A DNA stretch of 24,332 nucleotides from an uncultured Clostridia bacterium (GCA_937892655.1 CALBJC010000135.1:1-24332), one strand, 5' to 3'. Shown: positions 1-8,070, numbered from the stretch's first letter. The notes: a model not told the origin generated them from the letters alone. Numbers and translations: made by a program.

Positions 1-90
1 GCAGCTGAGCACCCATCAGAAATCGTTGGTGAAGAAATCAGAAAGCTTTACAGCTGGAACAACGAAGAAGATAAGTTTATCAATAACTAA
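1..90 (+). CDS. C-terminal fragment, possibly ketol-acid reductoisomerase (class I)
   Basis: An open frame enters from the left edge and gives 29 residues ending EEDKFINN before TAA at 88-90. The pattern EIVGEEIRKLYSW resembles the C-terminal tail of class I ketol-acid reductoisomerases (IlvC), where an E-x-V-G-x-x-L-R motif is followed by an aromatic residue near the end. IlvC performs the second step of branched-chain amino acid synthesis in the cytoplasm. Only the tail is visible, no catalytic residue lies in the window, and the assignment rests on recall of that tail pattern. That it is the end of a gene is well supported by the terminator ten bases downstream. Confidence 0.5.
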   Translation, partial: AAEHPSEIVGEEIRKLYSWNNEEDKFINN

Positions 91-99
91 TCAAATGAA

Positions 100-132
100 A
101 AAGCCTCTGGAAAACCAGAGGCTTTATTTTTA
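100..132. terminator. Bidirectional intrinsic terminator
   Basis: An 11-bp perfect stem (AAAGCCTCTGG at 100-110, CCAGAGGCTTT at 115-125) with an AAAA loop is followed by TTTATTTTTAT on the + strand, and by TTTTCAT on the - strand. It lies between the convergent ends of the gene ending at 90 and the minus-strand gene ending at 148, so it probably serves both. Confidence 0.88.
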
Positions 133-147
133 TATATACGTTTTTCT

Positions 148-549
148 TTATACGTTTTCTTCTGGCTGCTCTGCTAGCTCGGCTTCTTCAACAGTCGGCT
201 TTTCTTCCTTATTATATTCAGGTAATCCATCAATGAAATCAACAGGAACGGTAAACAAAATACCTGTATTTGGGTCTTTTAAATCGCCGACGCTGTGGTA
301 GATTATCTTTCTGATAATAGACACCTGCTCTTCCTTTGCAACAATCAGAATAGTTCTGCTTTCAAGGTCATCTGATGAGAAAAGTGCGCGTATTGAGTTT
401 GAAATAAGTGATGAGCCGATTTGCGCTAAGGTCATTGCCATACCCTGCGACTGTAAAATTGTAGCGCCCTTAACGCCTGCGGCTGAAAGGTCTTCAAGTA
501 AAAATTCGAGCGTGTCAACCTTGTTTAAAATAAGTACAATAAGCTTCAT
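148..549 (-). CDS. PII-like (CutA/GlnB-fold) small regulatory protein
   Basis: A 133-residue cytoplasmic protein without signal or membrane segment. It opens with MKLIVLILNKVDTLEFLLE, a beta strand and helix typical of PII-like ferredoxin folds, followed by a glycine-containing turn (AGVKGATILQSQGMA, about residues 24-38) where PII-like proteins place their T-loop region. A second half around TILIVAKEEQVSIIRKII (66-83) supplies the second beta-alpha-beta unit. The C-terminal ~25 residues are acidic and probably disordered. It starts 11 bp after the LCP-like gene, so the two are co-transcribed. PII-like proteins bind nucleotides or metabolites and signal to partners; the ligand here is unknown. 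Family recognition is by pattern only. Confidence 0.68.
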   Translation of the reverse strand: MKLIVLILNKVDTLEFLLEDLSAAGVKGATILQSQGMAMTLAQIGSSLISNSIRALFSSDDLESRTILIVAKEEQVSIIRKIIYHSVGDLKDPNTGILFTVPVDFIDGLPEYNKEEKPTVEEAELAEQPEENV

Positions 550-560
550 AAATTATCTCC

Positions 561-1448
561 CTATCCGATAGCAAAGTATGTTTTGATATCTGTAACACCT
601 GTATATGAAGGAACAAACTTACCTTCAACCCAATCGCCGAACGGGGATTTATACATAACAGGCTTCTGATTATTTGAAAGTATGTATCTTATCCAGCCCT
701 CATACTCGTTCCAGTCGGCTGCAGAAATGTTTGTATCTGAGCTGTTGAAAAGGTTGAGATAGATAGTTTTTGCAACGGTCATAATATCTGTTCTCTGAAC
801 GCAGGCGTTATTCAAAAGCTCTGTTACAACATCGCCTACAAGCTTGTTGTTGAGTGATAACCCCTGCTCATATAAAGGGTATCTGATAATCTTCAGAAGG
901 TCTTCGCCTGTCATATTGTAGTCTGTAAGCCCCTGAGTAAAGCTTGTGAGGTTGCCCTCGCTGTCTTTGTAATACATATCACAAGGGATAGTATACGCAG
1001 TGCCGCCTAAAATATCAGTCAGCGCAATAAAGCCCTTGTCGTTTAATACCATATACTTATCGATAAGTACATCATATTCAGTACCGATTGCCGTTATGAG
1101 CGATGAAACACCGCCTGACTTGAAGGTAGCTTCAAAATCTGAATCGCCATAAGCAGTTGATGGCGGTACAGGTACAAGCTTGAGTGCGGTTTCTGTAGGC
1201 ATAAGTCTTGCAAGCAGTATACCCGAAATATCCTTATTTTCGTTGCTTAAAACAAAAAGCGTTGTAACGCAGTCTTCCTTTGTAGGCACTAAAACCTCGT
1301 CTGCAACCGATGAGGTTTCCTCTTCCTCGTGGGTTAGTATGTATCTGTCAAGAACAAGCCATGCCCCACCGCCTATTATCGCAAAGAAGATTGCAAAGGT
1401 CAAAAAGTATACAAGCGCTGTATATGAGCGACGTTTTTTAGCAGCCAT
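561..1448 (-). CDS. Membrane-anchored LCP-like (LytR-CpsA-Psr) protein, catalytically degenerate
   Basis: This 295-residue protein has a short basic N-terminus, one transmembrane segment (about residues 11-33) and an extracytoplasmic domain with the LytR-CpsA-Psr pattern: a strand ending GILLARL (76-82), then LVPVPPSTAY (91-100) where active members have a x-x-P-R-D-T motif, a GGVSSLITAIG helix (112-122), DKYMVLNDKGFIALTDILGG (130-149), and GEDLLKIIRY (181-190). True LCP enzymes transfer wall teichoic acid or other glycopolymers to peptidoglycan and need arginines for pyrophosphate binding; here the PRDT arginine and aspartate are absent (PPST). It probably keeps the fold but lacks transferase activity. 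A ribosome site (GAGAGG) precedes the ATG. It heads a two-gene operon with the PII-like gene. A weak promoter candidate (TTGATT-17-TATATC) lies at 1527-1555 on the minus strand. Confidence 0.7.
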   Translation of the reverse strand: MAAKKRRSYTALVYFLTFAIFFAIIGGGAWLVLDRYILTHEEEETSSVADEVLVPTKEDCVTTLFVLSNENKDISGILLARLMPTETALKLVPVPPSTAYGDSDFEATFKSGGVSSLITAIGTEYDVLIDKYMVLNDKGFIALTDILGGTAYTIPCDMYYKDSEGNLTSFTQGLTDYNMTGEDLLKIIRYPLYEQGLSLNNKLVGDVVTELLNNACVQRTDIMTVAKTIYLNLFNSSDTNISAADWNEYEGWIRYILSNNQKPVMYKSPFGDWVEGKFVPSYTGVTDIKTYFAIG

Positions 1449-1912
1449 CTGTCCGTTACCTCTCGTTTCAAAATAGTATAAATTTATCCCGCAAAAAAGA
1501 GGGATAGAAAAATATTCGTTTATGTAGATATAATATAATTAACCGCAAAAATCAAAGATTTTTGTCAAGTAAAATTTCAGAGATTTTCAAAAATCTGCAC
1601 TTTGCACAAACTTTAGTTTTCAACCAGATTGTTGAAAACTACCCTCAAAAATGTTGAAAACTCTCAAAAAGGGCATATTTTCAAGAAAAACGCTGTTGAA
1701 AAGTCTGTTGAAAATGTTAATAACTCATCTGGCAGAATTTTTCTCACATTGCCCGATTTGTCAAATAGTTTCTTTTAAAAAACTAATTCACAACCGAAGC
1801 CTTATGTTAAAATATCAAAAGAAAGTTTTTGTCAATATAAATATATTTTAAATTTTTAAATATAAGGTCACTTTTTAGTTGAAATTCTTATCAAAATAGA
1901 GTAAAATAGAAG
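1449..1912. other. AT-rich intergenic region without a supported gene
   Basis: This 464-bp stretch between two minus-strand genes holds the weak promoter candidate at 1527-1555 for the LCP-like gene and the TGTTGAAAA repeat cluster at 1615-1714. Short dyads such as AAAATC/GATTTT (about 1547-1566) and AGATTTT/AAAATCT (about 1581-1597) occur. Bases 1715-1912 are plain AT-rich sequence with nothing I can assign. A 66-codon open frame starting at 1651 lacks a ribosome site and is made of the repeats, so it is not called. Confidence 0.6.
1615..1714. repeat. Cluster of TGTTGAAAA motifs, including a perfect 10-bp dyad
   Basis: TGTTGAAAA occurs at 1630-1638, 1652-1660, 1694-1702 and 1706-1714. The first is extended (GTTGAAAACT, 1631-1640) and forms a perfect inverted repeat with AGTTTTCAAC at 1615-1624 across a 6-bp spacer. 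Read on the minus strand the unit is TTTTCAACA, two substitutions from the DnaA box TTATCCACA. It could be a DnaA-type or other protein-binding cluster; function is inferred only from repetition and AT-richness. Confidence 0.5.
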
Positions 1913-2458
1913 TCAGAATAATCCTTTGTTGGCTAAAAGGTCGATAATACGACATTCTAAGCCTTTTTTCTTTGCATATCGGATCGTTTGCCCCGTACCG
2001 CTTTTGTACTCTGCAACAACCCCGATAAGCTTTGATGAATTATCTACCATAAAGTAGTTTCTTTTTTTGAATGCGTCGGCTGTGTATGCGTCAGATGTAT
2101 ATACTACAGCGTCAGCGTTATTGCATATAATCATATAGTCATATTTTTCTTCAGCGGTATATTTTTTCTCCTGATTTTTAAAAGGGATACAGCATATAAG
2201 CTTTATATCGGGGTGTTTTGCTTTCAGCTCCAGAACTATTTTGGCAGCAAACAGATCAATACCTCTTGCCATACCGCTTATAAAAACCGTTTTGCCTTGC
2301 TTTATGCTATCGCTGATAGCAAGATACAAAACGCTCAGAAGCCGCTTGAACTCGGGTGAGGTAAGGTCTCCGTTCCCGGGTAGCTTTTCAGGGCGGTGAC
2401 CGGTAAAGCAGACAGCATTATCAGTATCAAATGATACGTTTTCAATTTTTGTCAGCAA
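1913..2458 (-). CDS. SLOG-family protein, YpsA/DUF1273 type
   Basis: The frame contains the family signatures CFTGHRPEKLP near the N-terminus, SGMARGIDLFAA in the middle (a glycine-rich nucleotide-binding loop) and the C-terminal RNYFMVDNSSKLIGVV with a following SGT and TxxA. These define the SLOG superfamily branch that includes Bacillus YpsA, thought to bind nucleotide-derived ligands. I place the start at TTG 2458 rather than the upstream ATG at 2509: GGGAGG (minus strand, about 2468-2473) lies at the right distance, and a promoter -10 overlaps the codons near 2500, so the upstream ATG is probably not in the transcript. This gives 181 residues. It is divergent from alr with separate promoters implied. 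Its role is unknown. Confidence 0.85.
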   Translation of the reverse strand: MLTKIENVSFDTDNAVCFTGHRPEKLPGNGDLTSPEFKRLLSVLYLAISDSIKQGKTVFISGMARGIDLFAAKIVLELKAKHPDIKLICCIPFKNQEKKYTAEEKYDYMIICNNADAVVYTSDAYTADAFKKRNYFMVDNSSKLIGVVAEYKSGTGQTIRYAKKKGLECRIIDLLANKGLF

Positions 2459-2497
2459 AACTTGTTCCCTCCCGACAAAAGTCGATTTCATATTAAA

Positions 2498-2526
2498 AGA
2501 ATACCACATTTACATAAAAATTGCAA
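2498..2526 (-). promoter_or_regulatory. Sigma-A-type promoter of the SLOG gene
   Basis: On the minus strand TTGCAA (2526-2521) and TATTCT (2503-2498) are 17 bp apart, and TGG directly before TATTCT makes an extended -10. Transcription would begin near 2490, leaving about 32 nt of leader before the TTG start at 2458. This placement supports the shorter start of the gene. Confidence 0.6.
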
Positions 2527-2543
2527 TAGAAAGGTTTTGTTTC

Positions 2544-3689
2544 ATGGAATATTTAAAGGGTAAATCCTATTTAAAAAGATGCTTTGCTCAGATCCATCTT
2601 GACCGACTTGGAAAAAACATTAAAAATTATATAGATTATTCAGGCGCAAAGGAAATTTGCTGTGTTGTAAAGGCTGATGCCTACGGTCATTGTGTCAGCG
2701 CAGTAGCGCCTTATCTTCAGGATAAGCTTGGCATCAGATGGTTTGCAGTATCAAACGCAAGCGAAGCGGTCGACCTTCGCGAAATGGGCATTAAGGGCGA
2801 GATATTAATTTTGGCCTCAACTCCGGTAAACGGCATTTCTCTTTTGAAAGAACATAATCTCATCACAACAGTACCAAGCCTTGAATATGCAAAAACTCTC
2901 TCTGAAAACGGTGGCGGCAGAGTGCATATAAAGCTTGATACAGGTATGTCGAGAATAGGTCTTGATATAAAGAACGCAACAGAACAGATAAAAGAGATAA
3001 AAAAGCTTGAAAATATATCTGTTGAGGGTATCTTTACTCATCTTTGCGTTGCAGACAGCGCCGATGAAGAAGATGTTGCATTTACAAAAAATCAGATTGC
3101 TGCCTTCAAAAAGGTGGTAGAAGAATGTAAAGAATGCGGCATTGAGTTTTCATACAAGCATTTTTTGAATTCTGCAGGCGGTATTTATCATTACGATAGT
3201 GAAAGTGACCTTGTGAGACTGGGCATTACTCAGTACGGCTTATTGCCGAACGCTGAATTATCTTGTCCATTTGAGATTGAGCCTGTTATGGATTTTAAAG
3301 CCGTAGTTACCCAGGTAAAGTATATCGAAAAAGGCGATACTGTAAGCTATGGCAGAACCTTTACAGCCAAGTCTCGAATGAAGGTTGCTACAGTTTCTGT
3401 AGGTTACGCTGACGGCTATTTCAGAGCTTTTTCAAACTGTGGCAAGGTGTTGATAAACGGTAAATTCGCAAACATCATCGGCAGAGTTTGTATGGACCAG
3501 ATGATGATCGATGTAACAGATATTGAGGTTTCTGCGGGCGATGTTGCTACCCTTTTTGGTAAGGGCTTGTCAGCTGATGAAATCGCGCTATCTATAAATA
3601 CGATAGGGTATGAGCTTATCTGTGCAGTTTCAAAGAGAGTTCCAAGAGTAATTTATCTTGATGATAAGGAAATTGCAGATTTTGTTTAA
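2544..3689 (+). CDS. alr: Alanine racemase
   Basis: A 381-residue PLP enzyme of normal family length that interconverts L- and D-alanine for peptidoglycan. The cofactor lysine is K43 in VVKADAYGH (41-49), and the opposing catalytic tyrosine is Y288 in SVGYADGY. RVCMDQMMIDVT in the C-terminal beta domain is the third family signature. The order is an N-terminal TIM barrel (about 12-245) and a C-terminal beta domain (about 255-375). A weak AAAGG ribosome site lies about ten bases before the ATG. The next gene begins 24 bp after the stop with no terminator between, so alr probably leads the operon that runs to DUF4956. GHC replaces the commoner GHG after the lysine motif, a minor change. Confidence 0.96.
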   Translation: MEYLKGKSYLKRCFAQIHLDRLGKNIKNYIDYSGAKEICCVVKADAYGHCVSAVAPYLQDKLGIRWFAVSNASEAVDLREMGIKGEILILASTPVNGISLLKEHNLITTVPSLEYAKTLSENGGGRVHIKLDTGMSRIGLDIKNATEQIKEIKKLENISVEGIFTHLCVADSADEEDVAFTKNQIAAFKKVVEECKECGIEFSYKHFLNSAGGIYHYDSESDLVRLGITQYGLLPNAELSCPFEIEPVMDFKAVVTQVKYIEKGDTVSYGRTFTAKSRMKVATVSVGYADGYFRAFSNCGKVLINGKFANIIGRVCMDQMMIDVTDIEVSAGDVATLFGKGLSADEIALSINTIGYELICAVSKRVPRVIYLDDKEIADFV

Positions 3690-3713
3690 TATGATTTAAA
3701 GGAGTGAGAAAGA

Positions 3714-4826
3714 GTGTATACAATAAAAAGTGAATCAGATTATAACAAATGGCGTCAGATTACAATAAAAACCTGCTATGCGCTTGCAGTAATCGTGCTT
3801 ATCAGCGAAACTACGCTCTTTTTTCTGAGTAACCCTGCAGATTTGCAGTATTACTCGGTTACTCACCATCTTATAAGATTTTTAGTAGCTCCGTCTGCTA
3901 TGAATTTTCTGACAGTATTCATTGGCAATCTGCTTATTAAAAAATCCAGATATGACCAGAGAATGAAAAATGTGCTCGTTTGTCTGGTATTGTATTTTGA
4001 ATGCTTTTTTACTCAGATTTTCCATTGCAATATAAACGCTTTGATGCTCGCAGCGCTTGTCGCTATTTATATGACAATTATTTTCGGTGACCTGAGTATA
4101 ACAAGGCTGATTTTTGCATTATCGGTTATCGGCGTTACCATAATGTTTATTTTGGGTGCATTTGAATTATCGGTAAACTTAAGAAGCTTCAATATCTACA
4201 AGCATCTTGTAGAATATCTTGTGGCTATGGTTATCTATGGCTGCTCATATATTACTGCAAAGACGATCATCGATTATGAAACAGAAAGAGAAAGAAAAAT
4301 GAGTGAAGGCTACAAAAAGCAGCTTGACCTTGTTAATCAGTCAATGCTTGACAGCCAGACAGGTCTTTTCAACAGAAGAACATTCATTGAAAAGGTTGAC
4401 GTATCTTTCTCAAAATGTCAGTATACAAAAAACCTTGTGCTTGCAATTTTAGAGGTTGATGATTTAGGTAAGAAAAGAGAGGCTTACGGCAGAGAACTAT
4501 GCGACCAGATTCTGCTCGACATTTCTCAGATAATAAAAGAATGCTTTGCGTCAAACGCCTGCACCTGCGGCAAATATGATTTTGATCAGTTTGCGGTTTT
4601 GGTAAGAACAGATTCGCAGGAGGATGTTTTACAGAGAATTGAAAAAGTTAATATGCGTGTCAGTCTGCTCAAATATGAAAAGCTTGAAGAATCATTTGTA
4701 ACGGTAAGCTTCGCGCTTTCAAGCTATACAAACGATATGTGGTCTTCATCAGATATGTTTACAAGAGCAATCAGAGTTTTAGAGGCAAAAAGAACAAAAA
4801 GACAGATAGAGAGTCTTAAGATTTAA
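3714..4826 (+). CDS. Membrane protein with a degenerate GGDEF domain
   Basis: It starts at GTG with GGAG nine bases upstream. Residues 1-185 hold about five or six hydrophobic segments (near 18-38, 58-75, 85-104, 108-124, 130-150, 165-183), followed by a charged linker (about 186-203) and a GGDEF-like domain. The domain entry LDSQTGLFNRRTF is well conserved, and YGRELCDQILLDISQIIKE matches the helix before the active site. The signature loop reads KYDFDQF (287-293), so GGDEF has become DFDQF: both glycines and the catalytic glutamate position are changed. Cyclic-di-GMP synthesis is therefore unlikely; it may bind nucleotide or act by protein contact. It sits between alr and a CotH-type gene, 54 bp before the latter's ATG. 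A signalling role for the surface operon is inference. Confidence 0.85.
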   Translation: MYTIKSESDYNKWRQITIKTCYALAVIVLISETTLFFLSNPADLQYYSVTHHLIRFLVAPSAMNFLTVFIGNLLIKKSRYDQRMKNVLVCLVLYFECFFTQIFHCNINALMLAALVAIYMTIIFGDLSITRLIFALSVIGVTIMFILGAFELSVNLRSFNIYKHLVEYLVAMVIYGCSYITAKTIIDYETERERKMSEGYKKQLDLVNQSMLDSQTGLFNRRTFIEKVDVSFSKCQYTKNLVLAILEVDDLGKKREAYGRELCDQILLDISQIIKECFASNACTCGKYDFDQFAVLVRTDSQEDVLQRIEKVNMRVSLLKYEKLEESFVTVSFALSSYTNDMWSSSDMFTRAIRVLEAKRTKRQIESLKI

Positions 4827-4880
4827 TTGTGTGTTGCAGAAATGTTCTGTAATATAAATTTACACGCTAGGAGAAGAAAG

Positions 4881-7205
4881 ATGAAAAAACTGATTACCGT
4901 GGCTCTGGCAACAATGCTTGCTATGAGTATGGCAGCATGTTCTGGCGACCAACCCACGCAGACCGTAACAACTGCGCCTACAGGTCATGAGAATATTGTT
5001 GTGACAGTTGAGGGTATCGAGCTTTCGCACACTGATTATTTTTATGACGAGGCTTTTACTCTTACTGCAAAGTATGATACAGCCGCAAAACTGTATTATA
5101 CTCTTGATGGCTCATCGCCTGAGTCATCCGATTCAAGAAAGCTCTATGAAAATGGCATAGAGTTCAAATCATCCACAAAAGACATCAAAAGCTATACAAT
5201 AAAGCTTTGTCTTGAAAAGGCTGACGGTACATATTCAGATGTACTTACTCATTCGTACTTTGTGGGCGAGAAAATAAATGAGCGTTTTGATACTCTTATT
5301 TTCTCGGTTTCAACCGACCCTTACAACCTTTATGACTATGAATATGGTATCTTTGTTCCCGGTAAGCTCAGAGATGATTATATTGCGCAAAATCCGGGTG
5401 TAAAGGTTGAAGCTCCCGACCCTGCAAACTTCAATATGCGTGGCCGTGAAAGCGAAAGACCCATCTACCTTGAAGTTTTCGAGGCAAACGGAACCTGCGT
5501 TATTTCTCAGGATTGCGGTATGAGAACCCACGGCGGCTGGTCAAGAGCGCAGGATAGAAAGTCAATGAAGCTTTTTGCAAGAAAAGAATACAATGAGCTT
5601 TTAAACAATTTTGACTATGAATTTTTCCCTGATGTTAAGGATACGACAGACGGAACAGTTATCGACAGCTACAAGCGCCTTGTTTTAAGAAACAATGCAA
5701 ACGATGAAAACTACTGCTTTATGAGAGATGAGCTTATTTCATCCCTGGCAGCCGATACAACCCTTGCAGATACTCAGAATGCAAGACCTTGCGCTGTATT
5801 TTTAAATGGTGAATACTACGGTTTCTTCTGGCTCCACGAGGTTTATGATGATAACCGCTTGGAAGACATCTATGACGGAACTCAGGATTCAGACTGGGCA
5901 GTTTTAAAGGGAAATGAATACAGCAAGGAAGAAGACGAGGATGATGACCTCAATGTAAAGGCTGTTGCTGAATACAATGCTATGTATGAAAAATACGCAT
6001 ACGGTGATCTTACAGATGACGCATTGTTTGAGCAGTTTAAAAACGAGGTCGATATCGATAACTTCCTGTTATACTATGCAATAAATATCTATATCGGCAA
6101 TCACGACTGGCCTAACAATAACTATGCTGTATACAAGTATTACGGCAACGCTGTAGGCGATGGTGCGCTTGATGGTAAGTGGCGCTGGCTTTTGTATGAT
6201 ACAGAATACAGCTTAGGACTTTATGGTGAAAAAGCAGAGCAGGATGTTTTCAAGAGCATTTTAGGCTATGCAAATGACGAAAAGGATTCAGCATTATTCC
6301 AATCTGTTATAAAGCGTGAGGACATGCTCGAAAAATTTCTCAACATTATGTGTGATTTGATGTACGGTGAATTTTCACCTGAATCCTTCAGAGCAAGACA
6401 AGCAGAGCTTGCCGCTATCAGAGATAATGAGCTTTACTATGCGCTTGACCACAGAAAGTGTGCTGACTGGTTTAAAACAGAGTATTTACAGAACTACATC
6501 AGGGAAATGCTCAACTATACCGATTTCAGACCTATGTATATCAAAAAGCAGATAAATACATATTTTGGTTACGAAAAGGCTTATAATGTAAAGGTCAATT
6601 CAAACGATAATGCAATTATCAATATCAATGACCGACAGATTGAGCCTGGCGATTTGCAGTACAGTGCCAACTATTACGAGGGCTTGAATGTATATCTGAG
6701 CGCTCAGATTGCAAAGGGCTATGAATTTGATTACTGGGATGTAGGCGGTCAGAAGATTTATGATGCTGAAATTTCAGTATCGGATGTTACAGAGATCACT
6801 CTTGTAACAAAGCCTGCAGCGGGTGAAAATCCATTGATTACATTTGTAAACTCTCAGGGCGATGATGAATATGTTGTTATCTCAAATCCATATTCAAACG
6901 ATTTGTCACTCGCAGGGCTTTACTTTACAGATGATTCATCTGACCTCAAAAAGCTTCAGCTTCCAAACGTTACATTAAAGCAGGGTGAAAGATTCGTTGT
7001 TTATATGGAAAGCTATACGGCTGACAAAAACATCGAATGCGCAGGCTCTGCAACAGCAGGCTTTAACATCAAAAAGGGTGAAACCTTAGTTTTATCAAAT
7101 TCATCAAACGTAATTTTATCAAAGGTTTTATTACCATCTCTTGCAAATAACAGCAGATATGAATATAACCTTTTCAGCGGTGAATGGGAAGAATTTTTAA
7201 ACTGA
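4881..7205 (+). CDS. CotH kinase-family lipoprotein with accessory surface domains
   Basis: This 774-residue exported lipoprotein starts at ATG 4881, with AGGAG seven bases upstream, rather than the in-frame TTG at 4827. The signal peptide ends in a lipobox with Cys20 (SMAAC). Next comes a chitobiase-like module (about 55-110, LYYTLDGSSPESS), then a CotH kinase domain (about 155-545) with MRTHGGWSRAQDRKSMK, RLVLRNNANDENY, YYGFFWLHEVYD, GNHDWPNNN (Asp409) and LYDTEYSLG (Asp440). A region like the InlB_B_2 repeat (about 568-640) and a lamin-tail-like beta domain (about 650-735, YVVISNPYSNDLSLAGLYF) follow. Bacillus CotH phosphorylates spore-coat proteins using conserved aspartates; 409 and 440 are the plausible equivalents. 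Neighbours are VTC and DUF4956 genes, a combination seen in other Firmicutes. The substrate is unknown and is probably a surface protein. Confidence 0.88.
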   Translation: MKKLITVALATMLAMSMAACSGDQPTQTVTTAPTGHENIVVTVEGIELSHTDYFYDEAFTLTAKYDTAAKLYYTLDGSSPESSDSRKLYENGIEFKSSTKDIKSYTIKLCLEKADGTYSDVLTHSYFVGEKINERFDTLIFSVSTDPYNLYDYEYGIFVPGKLRDDYIAQNPGVKVEAPDPANFNMRGRESERPIYLEVFEANGTCVISQDCGMRTHGGWSRAQDRKSMKLFARKEYNELLNNFDYEFFPDVKDTTDGTVIDSYKRLVLRNNANDENYCFMRDELISSLAADTTLADTQNARPCAVFLNGEYYGFFWLHEVYDDNRLEDIYDGTQDSDWAVLKGNEYSKEEDEDDDLNVKAVAEYNAMYEKYAYGDLTDDALFEQFKNEVDIDNFLLYYAINIYIGNHDWPNNNYAVYKYYGNAVGDGALDGKWRWLLYDTEYSLGLYGEKAEQDVFKSILGYANDEKDSALFQSVIKREDMLEKFLNIMCDLMYGEFSPESFRARQAELAAIRDNELYYALDHRKCADWFKTEYLQNYIREMLNYTDFRPMYIKKQINTYFGYEKAYNVKVNSNDNAIININDRQIEPGDLQYSANYYEGLNVYLSAQIAKGYEFDYWDVGGQKIYDAEISVSDVTEITLVTKPAAGENPLITFVNSQGDDEYVVISNPYSNDLSLAGLYFTDDSSDLKKLQLPNVTLKQGERFVVYMESYTADKNIECAGSATAGFNIKKGETLVLSNSSNVILSKVLLPSLANNSRYEYNLFSGEWEEFLN

Positions 7206-7281
7206 TAAAAAACTTTTTTGCTTTTAAAGTTGGTTTTAGTTTTATACTGTAAAGTTAGTATTGCAAAAAGGAGGGAAGAAA

Positions 7282-8070
7282 TTGGCATATCTGGCAACCT
7301 TTAAGCGAACAGAGAAAAAGTATCTTATGACAAAGGAGAAATTTCAGTTGCTTAATGAAAAAATAAATGGCAGATTACAGATGGATAAATACGGCGAGCA
7401 TACAATATGCAACGTGTATTATGATACAGATGATTACAGACTTATATGTGAGTCAATTGAAAAGCCTAAATACAAAGAAAAGCTGAGAGTTCGTTGTTAT
7501 GGTAAGGCAGATGCCGACTCTGATGTCTTTTTGGAACTGAAAAAGAAATACAAGGGCGTTGTATACAAGCGCCGCGTTGCTCTTACGGCAAAACAGGCAA
7601 TGGAGTTTACCCAAAACAGAGTATATCCCTTTGAAAGTCAGGTCCTTCGTGAAATTGAATACTTTATAGATTTCTATAAATGCACTCCGAAGGTTTTTAT
7701 AGCGTATGACAGAATAGCGCTCATCTATCCTGAAGATAAAAACTTCAGAGTAACCTTTGATAAGAATATCCGCAGCCGTATGGATGATCTTGATTTAACC
7801 ATGGGCGACAGCGGCAATCATCTTTTAAAGGATGGCTACGTTCTTATGGAGGTAAAGGCTGCGGGCGCTATGCCGCTGTGGTTTGCGCAGATATTAAATG
7901 AGCTTGAGATTTATCCTACCTCATTTTCAAAATACGGCAACATCTATAAAGCACAGATTTTCCCGACACTGAATAATCAAAGAAACAACGATAATAATAT
8001 AAGGAGCGAAATTTTATGTTCTCAAGTCTTTTCTCAACAACTGCTGCAAGCCTTAGCATCGGTTCAGTAG
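7282..8070 (+). CDS. VTC-domain protein (polyphosphate polymerase-like)
   Basis: I place the start at TTG 7282, seven bases after AAGGAGGG; this gives 262 residues. The protein shows the VTC triphosphate-tunnel pattern: a basic N-terminal segment (ATFKRTEKKYLM), NVYYDTDDYRLI, EKLRVRCYG (the E-x-x-R-x-R element), FLELKKKYKGVVYKRR and a late EVKAAG. In yeast Vtc4 this fold polymerises polyphosphate from ATP. Bacterial versions beside CotH and DUF4956 have no firmly established reaction. There is no signal peptide or membrane segment, so it is cytosolic, perhaps working with the DUF4956 membrane protein. The last 18 codons overlap the start of the DUF4956 gene in another frame. Confidence 0.88.
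   Translation: MAYLATFKRTEKKYLMTKEKFQLLNEKINGRLQMDKYGEHTICNVYYDTDDYRLICESIEKPKYKEKLRVRCYGKADADSDVFLELKKKYKGVVYKRRVALTAKQAMEFTQNRVYPFESQVLREIEYFIDFYKCTPKVFIAYDRIALIYPEDKNFRVTFDKNIRSRMDDLDLTMGDSGNHLLKDGYVLMEVKAAGAMPLWFAQILNELEIYPTSFSKYGNIYKAQIFPTLNNQRNNDNNIRSEILCSQVFSQQLLQALASVQ

Noticed and set aside
1651..1851. 66-codon open frame in the AT-rich gap
   Set aside because: No ribosome site, built from the TGTTGAAAA repeats and poly-A-rich sequence, no recognisable protein.
4827..4880. N-terminal extension of the CotH lipoprotein from TTG 4827
   Set aside because: The ribosome site and signal peptide both point to ATG 4881.
7206..7281. Terminator between the CotH and VTC genes
   Set aside because: AT-rich sequence with T-runs but no stem of useful stability, so the genes are treated as one operon.
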